Source: Polytrichum commune (taxonomy: Eukaryota; Streptophyta; Polytrichopsida; Polytrichales; Polytrichaceae). From it: a stretch of 64,000 bases of DNA. Positions 23,690 through 35,976 of the stretch are shown one piece after another (the stretch's first letter is position 1; each line of letters opens with the position of its first letter). Under the pieces are notes generated by a model. That model saw only the letters and a program-made list of their open reading frames with translations. It searched no databases and was not told where the DNA came from. The stretch spans positions 29,468,527 to 29,532,526 of the forward strand of contig OX485808.1 in assembly GCA_950295325.1 (NCBI GenBank). Reading direction: 5' to 3'. The position numbers were made by a program, and so were the translations under genes.

Positions 23690-24640
23690 GAATTGAATGT
23701 GCACACTCCACTAAGGTCACAATTACTCATATGACAATTGCTTTTTTTTTTGAGAAATATGCTTCTCTTTGCACATGAAAGAAGCGGCAACAGAAAGATT
23801 CGCCCCAATTGATGAGAGTTTAATACATGATGAAGTGCTTGAGCATCTACTGGATGTGCACATCCACGAAGACCACAATTGCTCTTATGACATTTGTTTT
23901 GGGAGAATGTACTTCCCTCTACACAAGAAAGAAGTGGCAAAATCGAACGACCCCTAAATTGGTGAGAGTTTGAGGCACATGGAAGTTACTTGAGCACCTA
24001 TTGCTTCTATCTGATTGGACGGGACAAGCTTGCTTTTCTATTGTTGCGCAAACTCCTCCCTCCCAGGCCAAAATAAAAACACTCGAGATATCAAACCCCT
24101 GCTCCGAAGAATTGGACGTGCACATCCACTAAGATCACAAATGCTCCTACGACATTCTTCTTGTAAAAATGTACTCTCTGCACAAGGAAGCGGCAACAGC
24201 AAATTCGCCTGAAATGATGAGGGTTTAGGGCACAGCGAAGTACGTCTATCTGCACACCTAATCGGGTAAAATTGGACCTGGACAGGCTTGCTTTTCTATT
24301 CTTGCGCAAACCCCTCGCTCCCAGGCCAAGAACAAACGCGAGACATAACCTGTTTACATAGTCCCTGCTCCGAAGAATTGGACGTGCACATCCACTAATA
24401 TCACAATTGCTCCTATGACATTGTTTTGGGAAAAAATGTGCTTCTCTCTGCACAAGAAAGAAGTGGCAACAGCGAATTCGCCTGAATTGATGGGGTTAAA
24501 GGCACATGGAAGTACTTGAGCATGTATTGCTTCTATCTGCACACCTATTCAACTAAAAATTGGACGGGATAACCTTGCTATTCTATTCTTGCGCAAACCT
24601 CTCGCTCCCAGGCCAAGAATGACAGAAGCCATTTCTCGAG
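23690..24640. repeat. Tandem array of four 260-bp units beside the elongase gene
   Basis: Four diverged direct units begin at about 23690, 23855, 24117 and 24382. Each has, in order, GTGCACATCCACTAAGATCA, CTCCTATGACATT, CTCTGCACAAGAAAGAAG, GCAACAGCGAATTCGCCTGA, GGACGGGACAAGCTTGCTTT, TCTTGCGCAAACC and CGCTCCCAGGCCAAGAA. The minus strand keeps partly open frames (for example 24091-24453), but frame is not conserved between units, so I treat it as non-coding. It lies downstream (3') of the elongase and its decayed copies. Confidence 0.88.
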
Positions 24641-24689
24641 GCCCCGACACGTGATTCGTCAAAAATTTGCAAGCCTCAATCTAGTTTGT

Positions 24690-25178
24690 TCGACATTGAC
24701 CCTTGGAGCCAATACTAGTACCCCTACCCTTATACCCCTTCACTCCGTATTGCTTACCATGGAAGTTGAGGAAGAGAAATGCAACCCCAAAGTGGCCATG
24801 AAGCTGAGCATGAATTGCACAATCTGCATGTTGGCGACCATCTTCTTCTTCCACGGATTCCTCAATAATTGCAAGCGTCTCAATCTCGCTTGTTACACAG
24901 TGCCCATTGGAGGCCTTTACAACCACCCTTTACCCTTAGCCCCTTTCACTCCGTATTTGCTTGTTATAGAAGTTGAGGAAGAAGAACAACAAGCTGGCCT
25001 TGAAAACGAGGTTGAACCAGAATGCAACTTTTCTCATAGACATAGAAATGCAACCCCAGGGTGGCCACCCCGCACATGAAACTGAACATGAACTGGTCAA
25101 TTTGCACATTGGTGACCACCTTCTTCCAAGGATTCCTCAATATTTTGCAAGAATCTCAATCTCGCTTGTTAGGCAGCG
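24690..25178 (-). pseudogene. Two decayed tandem copies of the elongase 3' end
   Basis: Two direct copies (about 24690-24905 and 24893-25178) repeat the last 80 or so codons and the 3' flank of the elongase. They keep the segment for FLNFHGKQYGVKGYKGRG (parent FLNFHSKQYGAKGAKGRG) and the region for the KKVVTNVQIVQFMFSF segment. Deletions, stops and frame changes break both, and neither has the upstream catalytic histidine region. Together with the true gene end they make three successive units in the same orientation. Confidence 0.9.
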
Positions 25179-26025
25179 ACTCTTGAATTCCATTACTACG
25201 ACCCCTACCCTTAGCCCCTTTCGCTCCGTATTGCTTGCTATGGAAGTTGAGGAAGAGGAACAACAAACTCGCATTGAAAACGAGGTTAAACCAAAACGCG
25301 GCCATGCCGGCACACCCTGGCCCATAGTAATGCAACCCCAGGGTGGCCACCCCACACACGAAACTGAACATGAACTGCACAATCTGGACATTGGTGACCA
25401 CCTTCTTCCACGGAGGCGGCCGGTTCACACTACACAGGAAGTAGTATGTGTACATAACCACATGCACCGCCGTGTTAGCCAAAAGCCCTATGATCTGTAA
25501 GCTCTGTGCACCTTGGAGCCAGAAGAAGCACATAAGAATCACCGTGGCATGGTGAAACACATGTAGGAAGCTCAATGGCCGTTTCTTAAGGATGAGGATC
25601 ACTGTGTCCAGAAGCTCATAGAACTTGCTGAGATAATACACATATGACCAGAAGAACACAGGTCCGGTAGCTCGAGTCCCCTTCGGAAAACACAACATCC
25701 ACTCCACCCCCTTGCTTCCATTTCCCTTTCCCCTAACCTCCAACAAAGTTGCGTTTGCACATCCCACGAACATGGTCAATGACCCGAGGGCTAGCACAAC
25801 GTTGTGCAAAGAGGAAATGTGACCTAACCGCACAGGCTTCTCCTTTAACCGGAGCAGCTGTCGAAGCACAAACACGGAGAGCAAGTAGACGGCTACCGCA
25901 GAAGCCACGAAACGTTGCGAGCCGACCGAATGTGTGTGTTCCGACCATTTGAAGTTGCGGATTGCAGGATGGCCAGCGGTCCAAAAGTCGAGAAGTGATC
26001 TAAGATCGCCCAAACGGAGCTCCAT
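25156..26025 (-). CDS. ELO-type very-long-chain fatty acid elongase
   Basis: This intronless gene of 289 residues starts at an ATG at 26025. ELO (GNS1/SUR4) proteins are ER-membrane condensing enzymes that join malonyl-CoA to a fatty acyl-CoA in very-long-chain fatty acid synthesis. All hallmark motifs are present: KFYELLDTVILILKK, the HVFHHATV histidine box, HVVMYTYYF and TNVQIVQF. About six to seven hydrophobic segments surround them. The C-terminus is Lys/Arg-rich (KQYGAKGAKGRGR, ending NKRD). Length agrees with plant ELO-like proteins, which are also usually intronless. Substrate chain length cannot be read from the sequence. The last third has been copied twice downstream. Confidence 0.95.
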   Translation of the reverse strand: MELRLGDLRSLLDFWTAGHPAIRNFKWSEHTHSVGSQRFVASAVAVYLLSVFVLRQLLRLKEKPVRLGHISSLHNVVLALGSLTMFVGCANATLLEVRGKGNGSKGVEWMLCFPKGTRATGPVFFWSYVYYLSKFYELLDTVILILKKRPLSFLHVFHHATVILMCFFWLQGAQSLQIIGLLANTAVHVVMYTYYFLCSVNRPPPWKKVVTNVQIVQFMFSFVCGVATLGLHYYGPGCAGMAAFWFNLVFNASLLFLFLNFHSKQYGAKGAKGRGRSNGIQESLPNKRD

Positions 26026-26164
26026 TGTGTCGGAGACTATGTTCGGAGGAGCTTATTGCGATGACGATAGTTGTTATGTTTTTGTGGCCTCTCTCGGAGG
26101 TTGTGGCTTTTGTCTGCGTTGTTGTTGGTGTCCCTGGAATCTATACCCCGTATAGATATCATAT

Positions 26165-26243
<79 letters not shown>

Positions 26244-26745
26244 CTCGAGATAAGATCTACGACACGCGGAGATATCGGTATCGTCAGGTGTCTCTTCAGC
26301 GCGAGCTTTCAATAGACTCTATAAAAGCGGTAGATTTGAGGCTCCGTTGTGTCGGAGACTCCTCGCACCTTCGGAGCTTGCTGCTATGAATGTCGCCGTG
26401 TTTTGTTGCATTTCTCCCCTTTCCCTCTTGAATTGTGTGTTGTTGCTTCCTAGGATAAATTTCACCAGGCCTCTCGATCTTCTCTGTCTCTCTGTATGGT
26501 GTATAGATTTTAATGGGCTCCTCGCTCCGCTTGCACCGTCGATGAATAACAAGCTAAAATATCGCCGCGTTTTTGTTGCCTCTCTCTCCCCCTTTGTGTG
26601 TGTATTGCTTTTCCTGAAATCTACTACCGTTGTAGATCTAGTTCCCTTTTTCTCGCTGCCCCCATCTGTGTTCTCGCTAAACTCTACGACAGGTATAGAT
26701 GTGGGAATCGTCAGGTGCTTTCTCTGTGAGCACCTCGTCAGTGAC
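26015..26745. repeat. Tandemly repeated 5' flank of the elongase gene, with (CT)n tract
   Basis: Three related direct units (about 26015-26310, 26330-26530 and 26540-26745) share CTCC(A/G)TTGTGTCGGAGACT, TGTTTTTGTTGCCTCTCTC, ATCTACTACCG/GTATAGAT and ATCGTCAGGTG elements. The unit next to the gene contains a pure CT tract of about 75 bases (26166-26240), which on the gene strand is GA. The array covers the promoter and leader, so the gene may carry stacked core-promoter copies. Confidence 0.75.
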
Positions 26746-29700
26746 TCTCAGTTAGTCTGTCTACACTAACTATTGTATTTGATGTCATATTATGGTGTTT
26801 TTATGTCATTGCCACTAGCTTTCTTTTTTAAATGACACTTCTTGTGAATAAGTTTACAAAAATGGTCATCTCACTTCACTTTTACATAAACAAAGTTTTG
26901 TATATTTTGTATCCTGAAGTTCATGTAATGAAACATTGTCATGGATGACTAAAATTTGGATGAAAAATCACTTGGTAAGTGACAATAATTGCAACATTGT
27001 AAACCTATAATGCTCAATTTTTATTAAATTTTTATTATTATTCAAGCAAAAAATGACAAATAATGTTAGGTTTACTCTAGTGTCCGTGACAATACACGGG
27101 CGATTTACAACTAGTATTGAGCAAGCATATAGAATTGGTGACACTAAATACAATCATTAGTGTAGTTTTGGTTCCTGAAGAATTGGCTGTAGATCTTAGG
27201 GGTCCCTTTACACTTGAAATGTAATCAACCATGAATATGACATAATAATTTCACACTTAGAAGTTTTTGTATTGTAGGGGGTGACCCATGTTAGCCTAAG
27301 TTAAGTCTCAACAAAATGTTGGGTACTAGGATGAGAAATCAAAATATTTTTTCGTCAAAATTGCAACAATTCAAGTGTTTTAGAATCACTTGGACACATG
27401 GAGTACAAGATGTCTTCGGTCTAAGTAACATCCCTACGAGGATCACCCGGTTTTTCTCCCACTAGATGGTTAGAAAGTCTATGCATATGAAACCAAAATC
27501 TACAACCTTGAAAGATCAAATGGCCATCTAGTCATCCTTAGAATGGCTACCTGATTCATAATCTATGAATGTAGGATCTATGAATCTATTATCTTTGCGG
27601 GTCATAGATCTATCTAGTGATTAGGAACCATTGGTAGGACCGTGGGATCCGAGTAAGCTAGTGCATGGGGAGTTTCAAATTGTACCGAGCCGACATGGAG
27701 GTTTGTTTCAAATAGGATTGGAATTAATGCATGGGACACATGGGCCTAGTGACGGATTTCTACAGTAATGGAGAGTGATTGAGAAGAGATCGATTAGAAT
27801 AAATAGATTTTTCTTTGGCAAGTAACGTACATACACACCACTATATAGTAGTATATAACAACAATTGGGCATGCATGTTGCACTTGAAGCTTTCCACCAA
27901 TTGTTTCACAGCCACAAACTACAGATGCTTCCGTCCAAGTTGCACCTTTCGAATATAGTATCGAGGACCGGTTCATGTGGGTCCCAACTCATAAGTCTCG
28001 GTTCACTTTAGGTCAATCCGTGCAATCTCAACCGTTGAGAGCATGGAAGCTGGGACTTACCACTTCACATGGGGTCCTAAGTTCTAAGTCTCCAATACGA
28101 CATGGATGTCTGCATGGCAACACATTTTGGAGGTGAGTCTCGGTACTTATGTTGAGAGTCAAGGTAGGTATATCCAAAACCATCACCGAACTTAAAACCA
28201 TCACATTATGTTGGAAGCAACAAATGTATGCATGTGATACATACTCTAGTGGTTTTAGGTTCAGTGATGGGTTTGGGCATACCTATCTTAGGTTGAGCAA
28301 AAAGTTGGATCCAACTCGCAACATGTCCCGAGAAATTTCTTGCATAAAACTATCATGATCTCATTTAATGGACATGAACCATGCTTTAATGGCTTCATGA
28401 GGCTCAAAAGGTTGGGATTCTGCCTCCATGTCGGGACTTGTTGACATGAGTGGGACTTGGGACTTGGGACACTATGTGAATTGGCCCTTAGTTTAGCAAC
28501 TTGTGCCATGTATGAGAGTATGCAGATCCCAACAATGCCAACTTTTGTATACTCTATGCTATTACTAAGTTATGTAGGTTTCATAACATTATTCAGCCAC
28601 ATGGATCGGTTCCATGATCCTGGAATATGTCAATTATATTTTGTGTGGCCCCCAAACAAAGTAAGAATATTTGTTTACTATTCATACATTCAAGTTGACA
28701 CGTGGAAATTTGGGCGGAGTTATACTCCCAACACTATTCATAGGAATTAATGTTCATCTCGGCAATTGTTCACATGAAACACTATTCATCCTAGTATTAT
28801 TCATTGAAAATATTATTCATGACAACACTACCACTAAAAACATCAACACTATTCACAATATCCTTGCTATTCATACCAACACTATTCGTTATTCGTACTA
28901 GTGTAAGTTTCTTCCTATTTTCTAACTTTCTTCCCATGAAGGTAAGATAGTGGAGGCCCATGTCAAAACAAACACCAAACAACACATCCTTGAAAGAGAT
29001 TGCAATACATCTTCGAATTCATTAACTACTCCACATTCAATACTGAACACGGCTGGGTGGACTTAATATGTATTTGGTTAAGAAATCATCAAACATGCAC
29101 TTTCAATAACCATAACTAAATCAAGGAGATTTGATTTTCAAATCAATTTTTTGTTTTTGTTTTGAGGCTTCATTGTAGATTAGTAAATGCAACACGAGTT
29201 TCATTGTGTGAATCTAATGGGTAGAAGTTAGAAAACATGAAGAAAAAATTGAATAACACTTGTATACCTAAAGGTAGCACCGTAGGAATGCCTAAAAGCA
29301 ACACCTATATTTGATCTTTACATTGTAAACAAGTGAGTGAAATGGTGCCATTAAATAAGGTTTTGTTAACTTAACCAATTATGTGGCATTAAGTACAAAA
29401 TAGTACCACTTTGGTCAATTATAGTGGTAGTGTAAGATGGATGTAAAAACACTTTAGAGAGAACACCAACTTTGGCCAATCACAATGACTAATTTGGGAT
29501 ATGTCTACTCAATGAGGTAGTGTAAGAAGTGTATACAAAAGAGGAACAACATCTTCATTCAATAAAAGACTCTCACTTGCAAAAAAGTTGGCTTTGTGGT
29601 AATTCTCACCTAACAATTCAACATTGATAGCCCCCCCCCTCTTGTGGATAGTAAAAGGCTCGCTCTTTTAATGACTTTGCAAAAATATCTAGGATGCATA

Positions 29701-31140
29701 TGAATTTACTTTTATTTTAATTATTCTAATGTAGGATTTTCATAGATTTGCTTATCTATGGAAATGTTTGAAAATTTCCCAAGCTATTTTACATGCACAA
29801 AGTGTAAAAACATATGGAAGTGTCCCTTATAGGCTCAATTACCTTACAAAGGCACATGTGATGGACTTCTAAAGAGTATTTGGGCCTTTGTCCATTTTGG
29901 GGCCATCACAAATTAGTTTGGAAAGCAACAACAATCGAGAAGAACAAGCATAACATTCTTCAACAAGGTCTACATGCTTTGTGGGCCCCCAAAACACAGT
30001 GACTGTTGATGCCCAAATCACTCTCAATCATGCATGACAATATGTGTGTTTCGTCTTAATCTCATTTAGATAGTTGCAATGCCAAGATAGTTGAATGGAT
30101 CTATGAGAATAACCACACATGTTGTGGTCACTTAGAAGAATTTAGGTACTTATAGTCATCCAATTTATATTTTGATTATCTTGTTGGAATAGCAATTCAC
30201 AGTGGATCTAGAAGTCATGCAACTCAAACCATTTGAATAGTACATCAAGTTTTATGGAATTTCTAAGTGAAAAGTTCCCATGGTTCATTGTGTTCATATA
30301 GGCGCTACTCATCTTGGTCACACCCACCTTTTGCATGGTATAAAGTGCTTCTTGAATAACCTATTATGATTTTGCCTCATGATCGTGAGAATGTGGGACC
30401 ACAAGTTTTATGTTACTGTACCCTTGATTCATGTGTCTTACATATACAGTTCATCAATGGGTAGATTTGGTAGATCCATGGCCTTACATATGTTGGAGCC
30501 TTGACTCACATGTTTATGTCATGTCATGCTGCACACTATGGCCCCAATTGGTTTTCAATATTTATAAATTTGTTTTTTTTGTTTTTTGTTTTTTTTTGGG
30601 AGGCGGGAAGGCTTTGGTGCTCATTATACCCCTTGATTTTAGGTGTCCATGATAGGTCACAAACTGAAATTGGTGCACCTACCTTAGATTCACAAATGTC
30701 AATGGCTAGGCGCTTTCAATGTACAAATGGTGTGACCAAATGATACGACTGGTGATGGTATGGGGGATATACTATTGGAGGCATTGGTGAACATAAGTAT
30801 TGTGGGGTAAGCCTTGGGCCTATACACATAGAAATGACAAAGTCTTTCTAATTTTGTTCATAATTTATTTGAAGGATTATTTTCAGTATTTATATTCCCA
30901 AAACAAAATGAATTTTCACTACACTTAGAAACACAACCATTTACTTTTGATAGGGGCTGCACCACCCAATATATTTATGCCAATATTGATGTTACAATTA
31001 GTTTTCTTTATACCAAACCTTGGTGGTCACGAACATTACGCTAAGTTGACAACATCATGGTTAGTTAATGGCATCTTGGTAAATTCTACATGGAAATCCT
31101 CCTTGTATGCTGGTAAATCAAGATATTGGGGAGAAGAGCT
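26746..31140. other. AT-rich intergenic region with repeat remnants
   Basis: No gene is recognised. The segment 26760-27180 has motifs also found, inverted, at 33590-34080 (TTTACAACGTTGCA, CACTTACTAAG and matching reverse blocks). A family C copy sits at 28940-29275. The stretch 28730-28900 is dense in ACACTATTCAT motifs. The short open frames show no recognisable domain. Confidence 0.6.
28940..29275 (+). mobile_element. Dispersed family C element, copy 2
   Basis: This is the same-orientation relative of the copy at 17960, with the shared order AACTACTCCACATTCAATA, CAATAACCATAACTAAATCA, ACGAGTTTCATTGTGTGAAT and CTAATGGGTAGAA. It is separated by insertions and substitutions, so it is an old copy. 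It contains no coding capacity. Confidence 0.7.
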
Positions 31141-31143
31141 TTA

Positions 31144-31641
31144 GGGCCACTTCACACATGAGACTGAGAGCCCGTGTCCATTACACTTCAAGCACTCTCA
31201 TTGGTGGAAAAGGCGGAGCCGGTCCAAGTTCACTTCACACTACACTTGAGGGACCAACGGAGTATGTGAATGCAAGATGGATGTAAAGTCTACATGGATT
31301 TCTACGTGGCATTGCATGGATCATGTTTCATGGTCACTTGGACTATTTTCTAAAACCACCTCTTGGAGGTAGGCTTACCACAAAACCGGGAGACCATGGC
31401 ACTCCGAATGCTCACAACCGTTGGTTTATTCTATCTTGTCATGTGTGAGGACCCGCATGAATAAAAATTCATTGAAATAGCATTTGATTGAGGACTTGGT
31501 AACATACGGCTTCACACTACACTTAGGGTCCGCGACCATACTACATGATTTTGAAGGTGTCTTGGGACGGCCTTTGGACACTTTCTTTTGGGCTCTCACA
31601 ATTTCATGGTCATGGTTCTTGGCTCGTGTGTGAAGCGGCCC
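31144..31641. mobile_element. Harbinger/Tourist-like non-autonomous element with TTA duplication
   Basis: The 498-bp element starts GGGCCACTTCACACATGAG and ends CTCGTGTGTGAAGCGGCCC. These are 19-bp inverted repeats with two mismatches. TTA flanks both ends (31141-31143 and 31642-31644) as a direct repeat. A GGGCC start and a TTA target duplication are typical of PIF/Harbinger-derived MITEs. It has no transposase frame. Internal phrases recur at about 53400-53660, where the ends are less clear. Confidence 0.8.
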
Positions 31642-32117
31642 TTAGCCTCCACTAGGGGGATGATATTGAGGTTAGGCACGACAAATGGGCACATCAAACC
31701 TAATGTAGGAAACATATAATTTCATGATAGCATTGATGTGAAGCGTTTTTTTTTATTAAAGGTAAGTATAATCTACCATGTGGTGTGAACATAAAATCAT
31801 GTTGTGAAGTTACCATTAATGGTGAAGTTACCAATGAAGACGGTAAGTTATAACATAATTAAAAATTTAGTGGGTGGTGTGAACCTTGCCATAAAATTAT
31901 TCAATAGTACTAGCTTGTTCCATTTCCAAATTTGGCTAAGCAAGATTGATTGTGGGCGGGAGGGAATAATTGGAGAGTAAACACCGGGTAGGGTGAATTA
32001 GGTCGGGCACCACCTACAAACCACCCAAGATATCAATTCGACTAGTAATACCATACAACTATTCTACCAAAAATATAAACATTTTGTGAGGTGGCATTCT
32101 CTTGTTTTGTTTTGACA

Positions 32118-32276
32118 TAACATTATTGAGATTCATAACAATGTTATGTGGGACTGACAATATTCTACAGAAAACCGAGGGGGAATATTTCCGGATATTT
32201 TGTGCATTCCACATCCATATTCTTTGGAATATTGTCAGTCCCACATGACACTGTTATGGATCTCAACACTGTTATG
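32118..32276. mobile_element. Foldback MITE, family G, copy 1
   Basis: The left arm has CATAACATTATTGAGATTCA and TGTTATGTGGGACTGACAAT. The right arm has ATTGTCAGTCCCACATGACA and GTTATGGATCTCAACACTGT. The arms are nearly the whole element, so the transcript would form a long hairpin. The same structure recurs at 33338-33486. Confidence 0.8.
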
Positions 32277-33337
32277 GAATCTCCATGTTGATAGTCTATC
32301 GATGTATGAGCCACCCTACTTTTCAAACCCACACCTAACCCACAATAGACTGCGGTGTTTTCTACTTGCACAACTCTCCACCCCCACATACACGATGCAA
32401 ACGGTGCAGACCTTAGACAACTGCCAAAATAACTATATTTAACTACACTAAATAGGATATTTAGTGTTTATTACACTAAATACAAACGCATATACTAAAT
32501 ATCAATAACCCTATGAAAGTAAGTAACATTAAATGTAAACTCAAACATTAAATATCAACTATGGTAATATGTGGAAGTTACATGTTTGAATTTAGTGTTA
32601 GTAAGGATATGAATTTTTTTAACATTGATAAAAGGAGAATTCCAACATATCTTCTAGCGTTATCTTCTAACACTAATTGTTAAAAAATTGAAAATTAGTG
32701 TTTAGCATGGTAGGGTGGTAATAACATTAAATATAATCAAACTAAATATCCTATCTAGTGTAGATTTTTTCAATACATTTTTGGGAACAACTATACTTAA
32801 CTAGAAAAAATTAAGACCATATTCAAGAACAACTATGGTTAATTATTGTCAAAATCACCTCTTGATTTGCTTATGTTTAATATGCTCGGGTCACTAAGGA
32901 TCATCAAGAAATGCCTTTACATGATCACTCACAATGTTGTGCTCCGAAACAACCTCCATGTACATCACCAACACAAATAACACACTAGTGACACAACAAT
33001 ACTACAACGGAATTCCGTGAACAAGTTGCGCTCAATTGTAGTTAACTAGATATAACTATACTTAACTAGATTTTACGGCAGGTCAAATCCCGAACAACTA
33101 TAGTTATGGAAGGCAACTAGTTAACTAATAATTGAATGAGTTGGTTAGTTGTCCAAGGTCTGAAACGGTGTAGTAATGGCGACTCTTTTTTCACCCATCG
33201 CGAATTCTATATTCGAATGGTGTGTGGTGAGGTGAGGCTCCATGAACGGTCACTGGAAGGACACGTGTTGAAAAGAGATTGGAGGACGTGCTCGGGTTGT
33301 GATGACCGTGCTAGCCTCGACAATTGAACATGAGGGG

Positions 33338-33486
33338 CATAACATTATTTAGATCCGTAACAATGTTCTGTGGGACTGACAATATTTCACAAAATATTCC
33401 CCAGACTTAGACTGAGTGTGGGGAATATTCAGTGGAATACTATCAGTCCCACAAAACACTATTATGAATCTAAATAATGTTATGAG
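33338..33486. mobile_element. Foldback MITE, family G, copy 2
   Basis: The arms run from CATAACATTATTTAGATCCG and GTGGGACTGACAATATTTCA to ACTATCAGTCCCACAAAACA and GAATCTAAATAATGTTATG. The two arms pair over about 55 bases around a loop containing the short palindromic GGGGAATATT. The outermost 16 bases are perfectly inverted, so this copy is better preserved than the one at 32118. Confidence 0.85.
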
Positions 33487-34379
33487 GTGTGTGAGCATTT
33501 AATGAGCACAATAATGTCCAGTTCGGCAATGGACAAGATATTCATATGAATTGCAAACACATTGGGTGGAAGGTGGTTGTGGCCTCTATTTAAACTTGCC
33601 AACCGCCTGACACTACACTTAGTATTTGTATCTAATGTACCCCATTGTATTTGTCTTGCACTGACACTAAATGCAAACTTAATATTATTGATAATTCCTT
33701 GTAATTTGAATCTTAAAAAATTGAAAAATAAATCGGGGTGTTATAGATTTACAACGTTGCAGTTATTGTCACTTACTAAGAGGTATTTCATCCAAATTTT
33801 AAGCACCCACAATAATATTTTACTACATAATCATTGCGATGCAAAACACACCAAATATTGTTTTATTAATTGGAATGGATTTCATCCAAACTTCAATCAT
33901 CCACAGCAGTACTTGTAGACTTGTTTTTGAGAAGTGTCATTAGAAAGGTTACAAAGGTGACATAAAAGACAATGATATGACGCTCAATACATTGCAACCT
34001 AACTGCAATAATATGACACTTCGATTAGACAATGCATTTTTTGTCGATCACACTTTTTAGTGTTAATTCACCATGATAAAGACAACTACAAAAAAGTTTA
34101 GGTATGATTTGTCATATAATAGAGGTAATTAATGCGTGTAGGTGGTTGGACCCGCATTAGGATTTGGGTTAACTTGAGTTAATTCAAGTTAATTGTTTTA
34201 AACTTTGGTTTCTAAACATACATGATGTTTTTGAGTCTTTGGGTTTAAAGGGAGGTTGAAGGGTTTAGGGATTGTTGGATTTGCAAACTAGAATACGAAG
34301 TTGTTGATTTCTCTTCTTGATTTGAAATTTGTTCTCACACCTGGATCTCACATCTCTTTAGATTGGAAATTTTAGTCCT

Positions 34380-35600
34380 CGTTGACTTGTACTCCTAAAT
34401 ATTCTCATGCCACTCTTCAATTTCTTGGCTCCAAAGGTGATAGCAATCTTGAGCAGTGGATGCTTTTCATTTCAATTATATTTTCAACAATTTCGGTGTT
34501 GATGACCACGTCTCTACACAAAACAATTTGTACACAATTTGGTAACCATTCACTTCCCCCACATTGGTTATGGCACTAGAAGATCTTTACAATATGGATG
34601 AGATTGTTTTATTTTAATGTGCCCAACCAAACAAGACACTAGCGTAAGGAAAAGTTCGTGGGTGCAAAATTCAAAAGGACCGTTGCACTCTTGCTATAAA
34701 CACGACATGCACTAACAAGTTGAAACCTACGATTAATTACAAATCTCTACACCCAAGATGCTTTGGAAGGTGGTTGCCAACAAATTATGTGTGGTGGTTT
34801 GCAAACTAAATGGCATGGATGACATCAGATGTATTTGAGGGTTGGATGATGAGCCTCGATGTAAATTTCAAACTTCAAAAGTTGAAGATACTTTTGATTA
34901 TGGACAAATCTGCTACTTGATTCCTTGACCATGTTGGTAGGAGTGAATCATTTGGTTTTCAACCTTGCAGTTGAGCAATATCACTATTGCTTTCTTATTA
35001 ACTAATGATACACGTTTGGTACAACCCTTAGATTAGGGATTATTGCTTCATTCAAAGTTCAGTTGAAGAAGAAGCTTTTGAAATGGGTTCTCTCTCAGTT
35101 TTATTTTTCTACTATTCATTGGGACTTGAGGAATATATATATATATATAGCCTAATGTAAGGCATGCTATTGTGTGGTGCTCTCAAGTGTGGAGAGAGAT
35201 GAATCCCCAAATCATACAAATCAACTGGAGGATGTCCAAGGTTATACTTGTAGATTGGAGTGCCAATTTTGCTATGGATCATGAACATGAGAAATCGAGA
35301 ATGAAAGAAGCAACAAATGAATTGACAAGTCTCATTTCCGCTTTGAATCTTGGAAGTGAAGAAATGCCTATTAAAGAATACGTGCAATTGGTAGGAGAGG
35401 AAATTGTTGATGGAGAGCATAGCATGGTTGAGTTGGTGGGTTTGGCATGGGGTAGAGAAATCCATTTGGGTTTAAATTTGAATGAAGAGCCAATGAAGAG
35501 GAATGATGTGAATGACCAACCAACACCAATAGTCAAGCTTCCTCAAGCCCATGAGTATGCCCAATTACTATCAAATCTAAGCACCCTTCAGAGTTTTTAG
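34380..35600 (+). pseudogene. Broken pogo/Tigger-type (CENP-B-like, DDE) transposase
   Basis: Several frames read in order give motifs of plant Tigger-like DDE transposases. These are LEDLYNMDEIVLF (about 34577), HPRCF followed by MAWMTSDVFEGWMMSLD (about 34750-34860), FKLQKLKILLIMD (about 34870), TNDTRLVQPLD (about 35005), IIASFKVQLKKKLLKWVLSQ (about 35039) and NVRHAIVWCSQVWREMNPQI (about 35156). The last runs into an open C-terminal frame to 35600. Stops and frame changes interrupt it at least four times, for example a TAG after VQPLD. It can no longer make an enzyme. The transposon ends were not located. Confidence 0.85.
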
Positions 35601-35976
35601 TTGTAGATGTGATGAACATGCAGTCTTTTATGAATATATTGAACAAACATCAACAAACATCAACAAACATCATTAGAAGACAATAAATTCTTACTTTCAT
35701 AGCGTTTGATATGGTGAAGATATCATCATGGGACTCTCTCTCTATATATATAAAACTCCATATTGTGTGATGTTGTGAGCATATTTCTCTAATAAAATGT
35801 CCTTTCATACTTATGTATCTTCATTGTGTATAAAAAATGACATTTTACATTGCAATATGTCATTTTTTTTGAAATACCTCGATAGTATGACATTTGAGTC
35901 CAAAATGTCATTTTATGTAGAATATGACATTTAGATAGTATGACACTTTCTTACATGACCAAACGTGTCATATTAA

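Noticed and set aside
23690-24640. Tandem array as a CRISPR
   Set aside because: Units are about 260 bp, diverged throughout and in plant nuclear DNA; there are no short exact repeats with unique spacers.
24973-25500. Plus-strand 175-codon frame
   Set aside because: It is antisense to the elongase end and its tandem copies; its apparent repeats mirror the DNA duplication.
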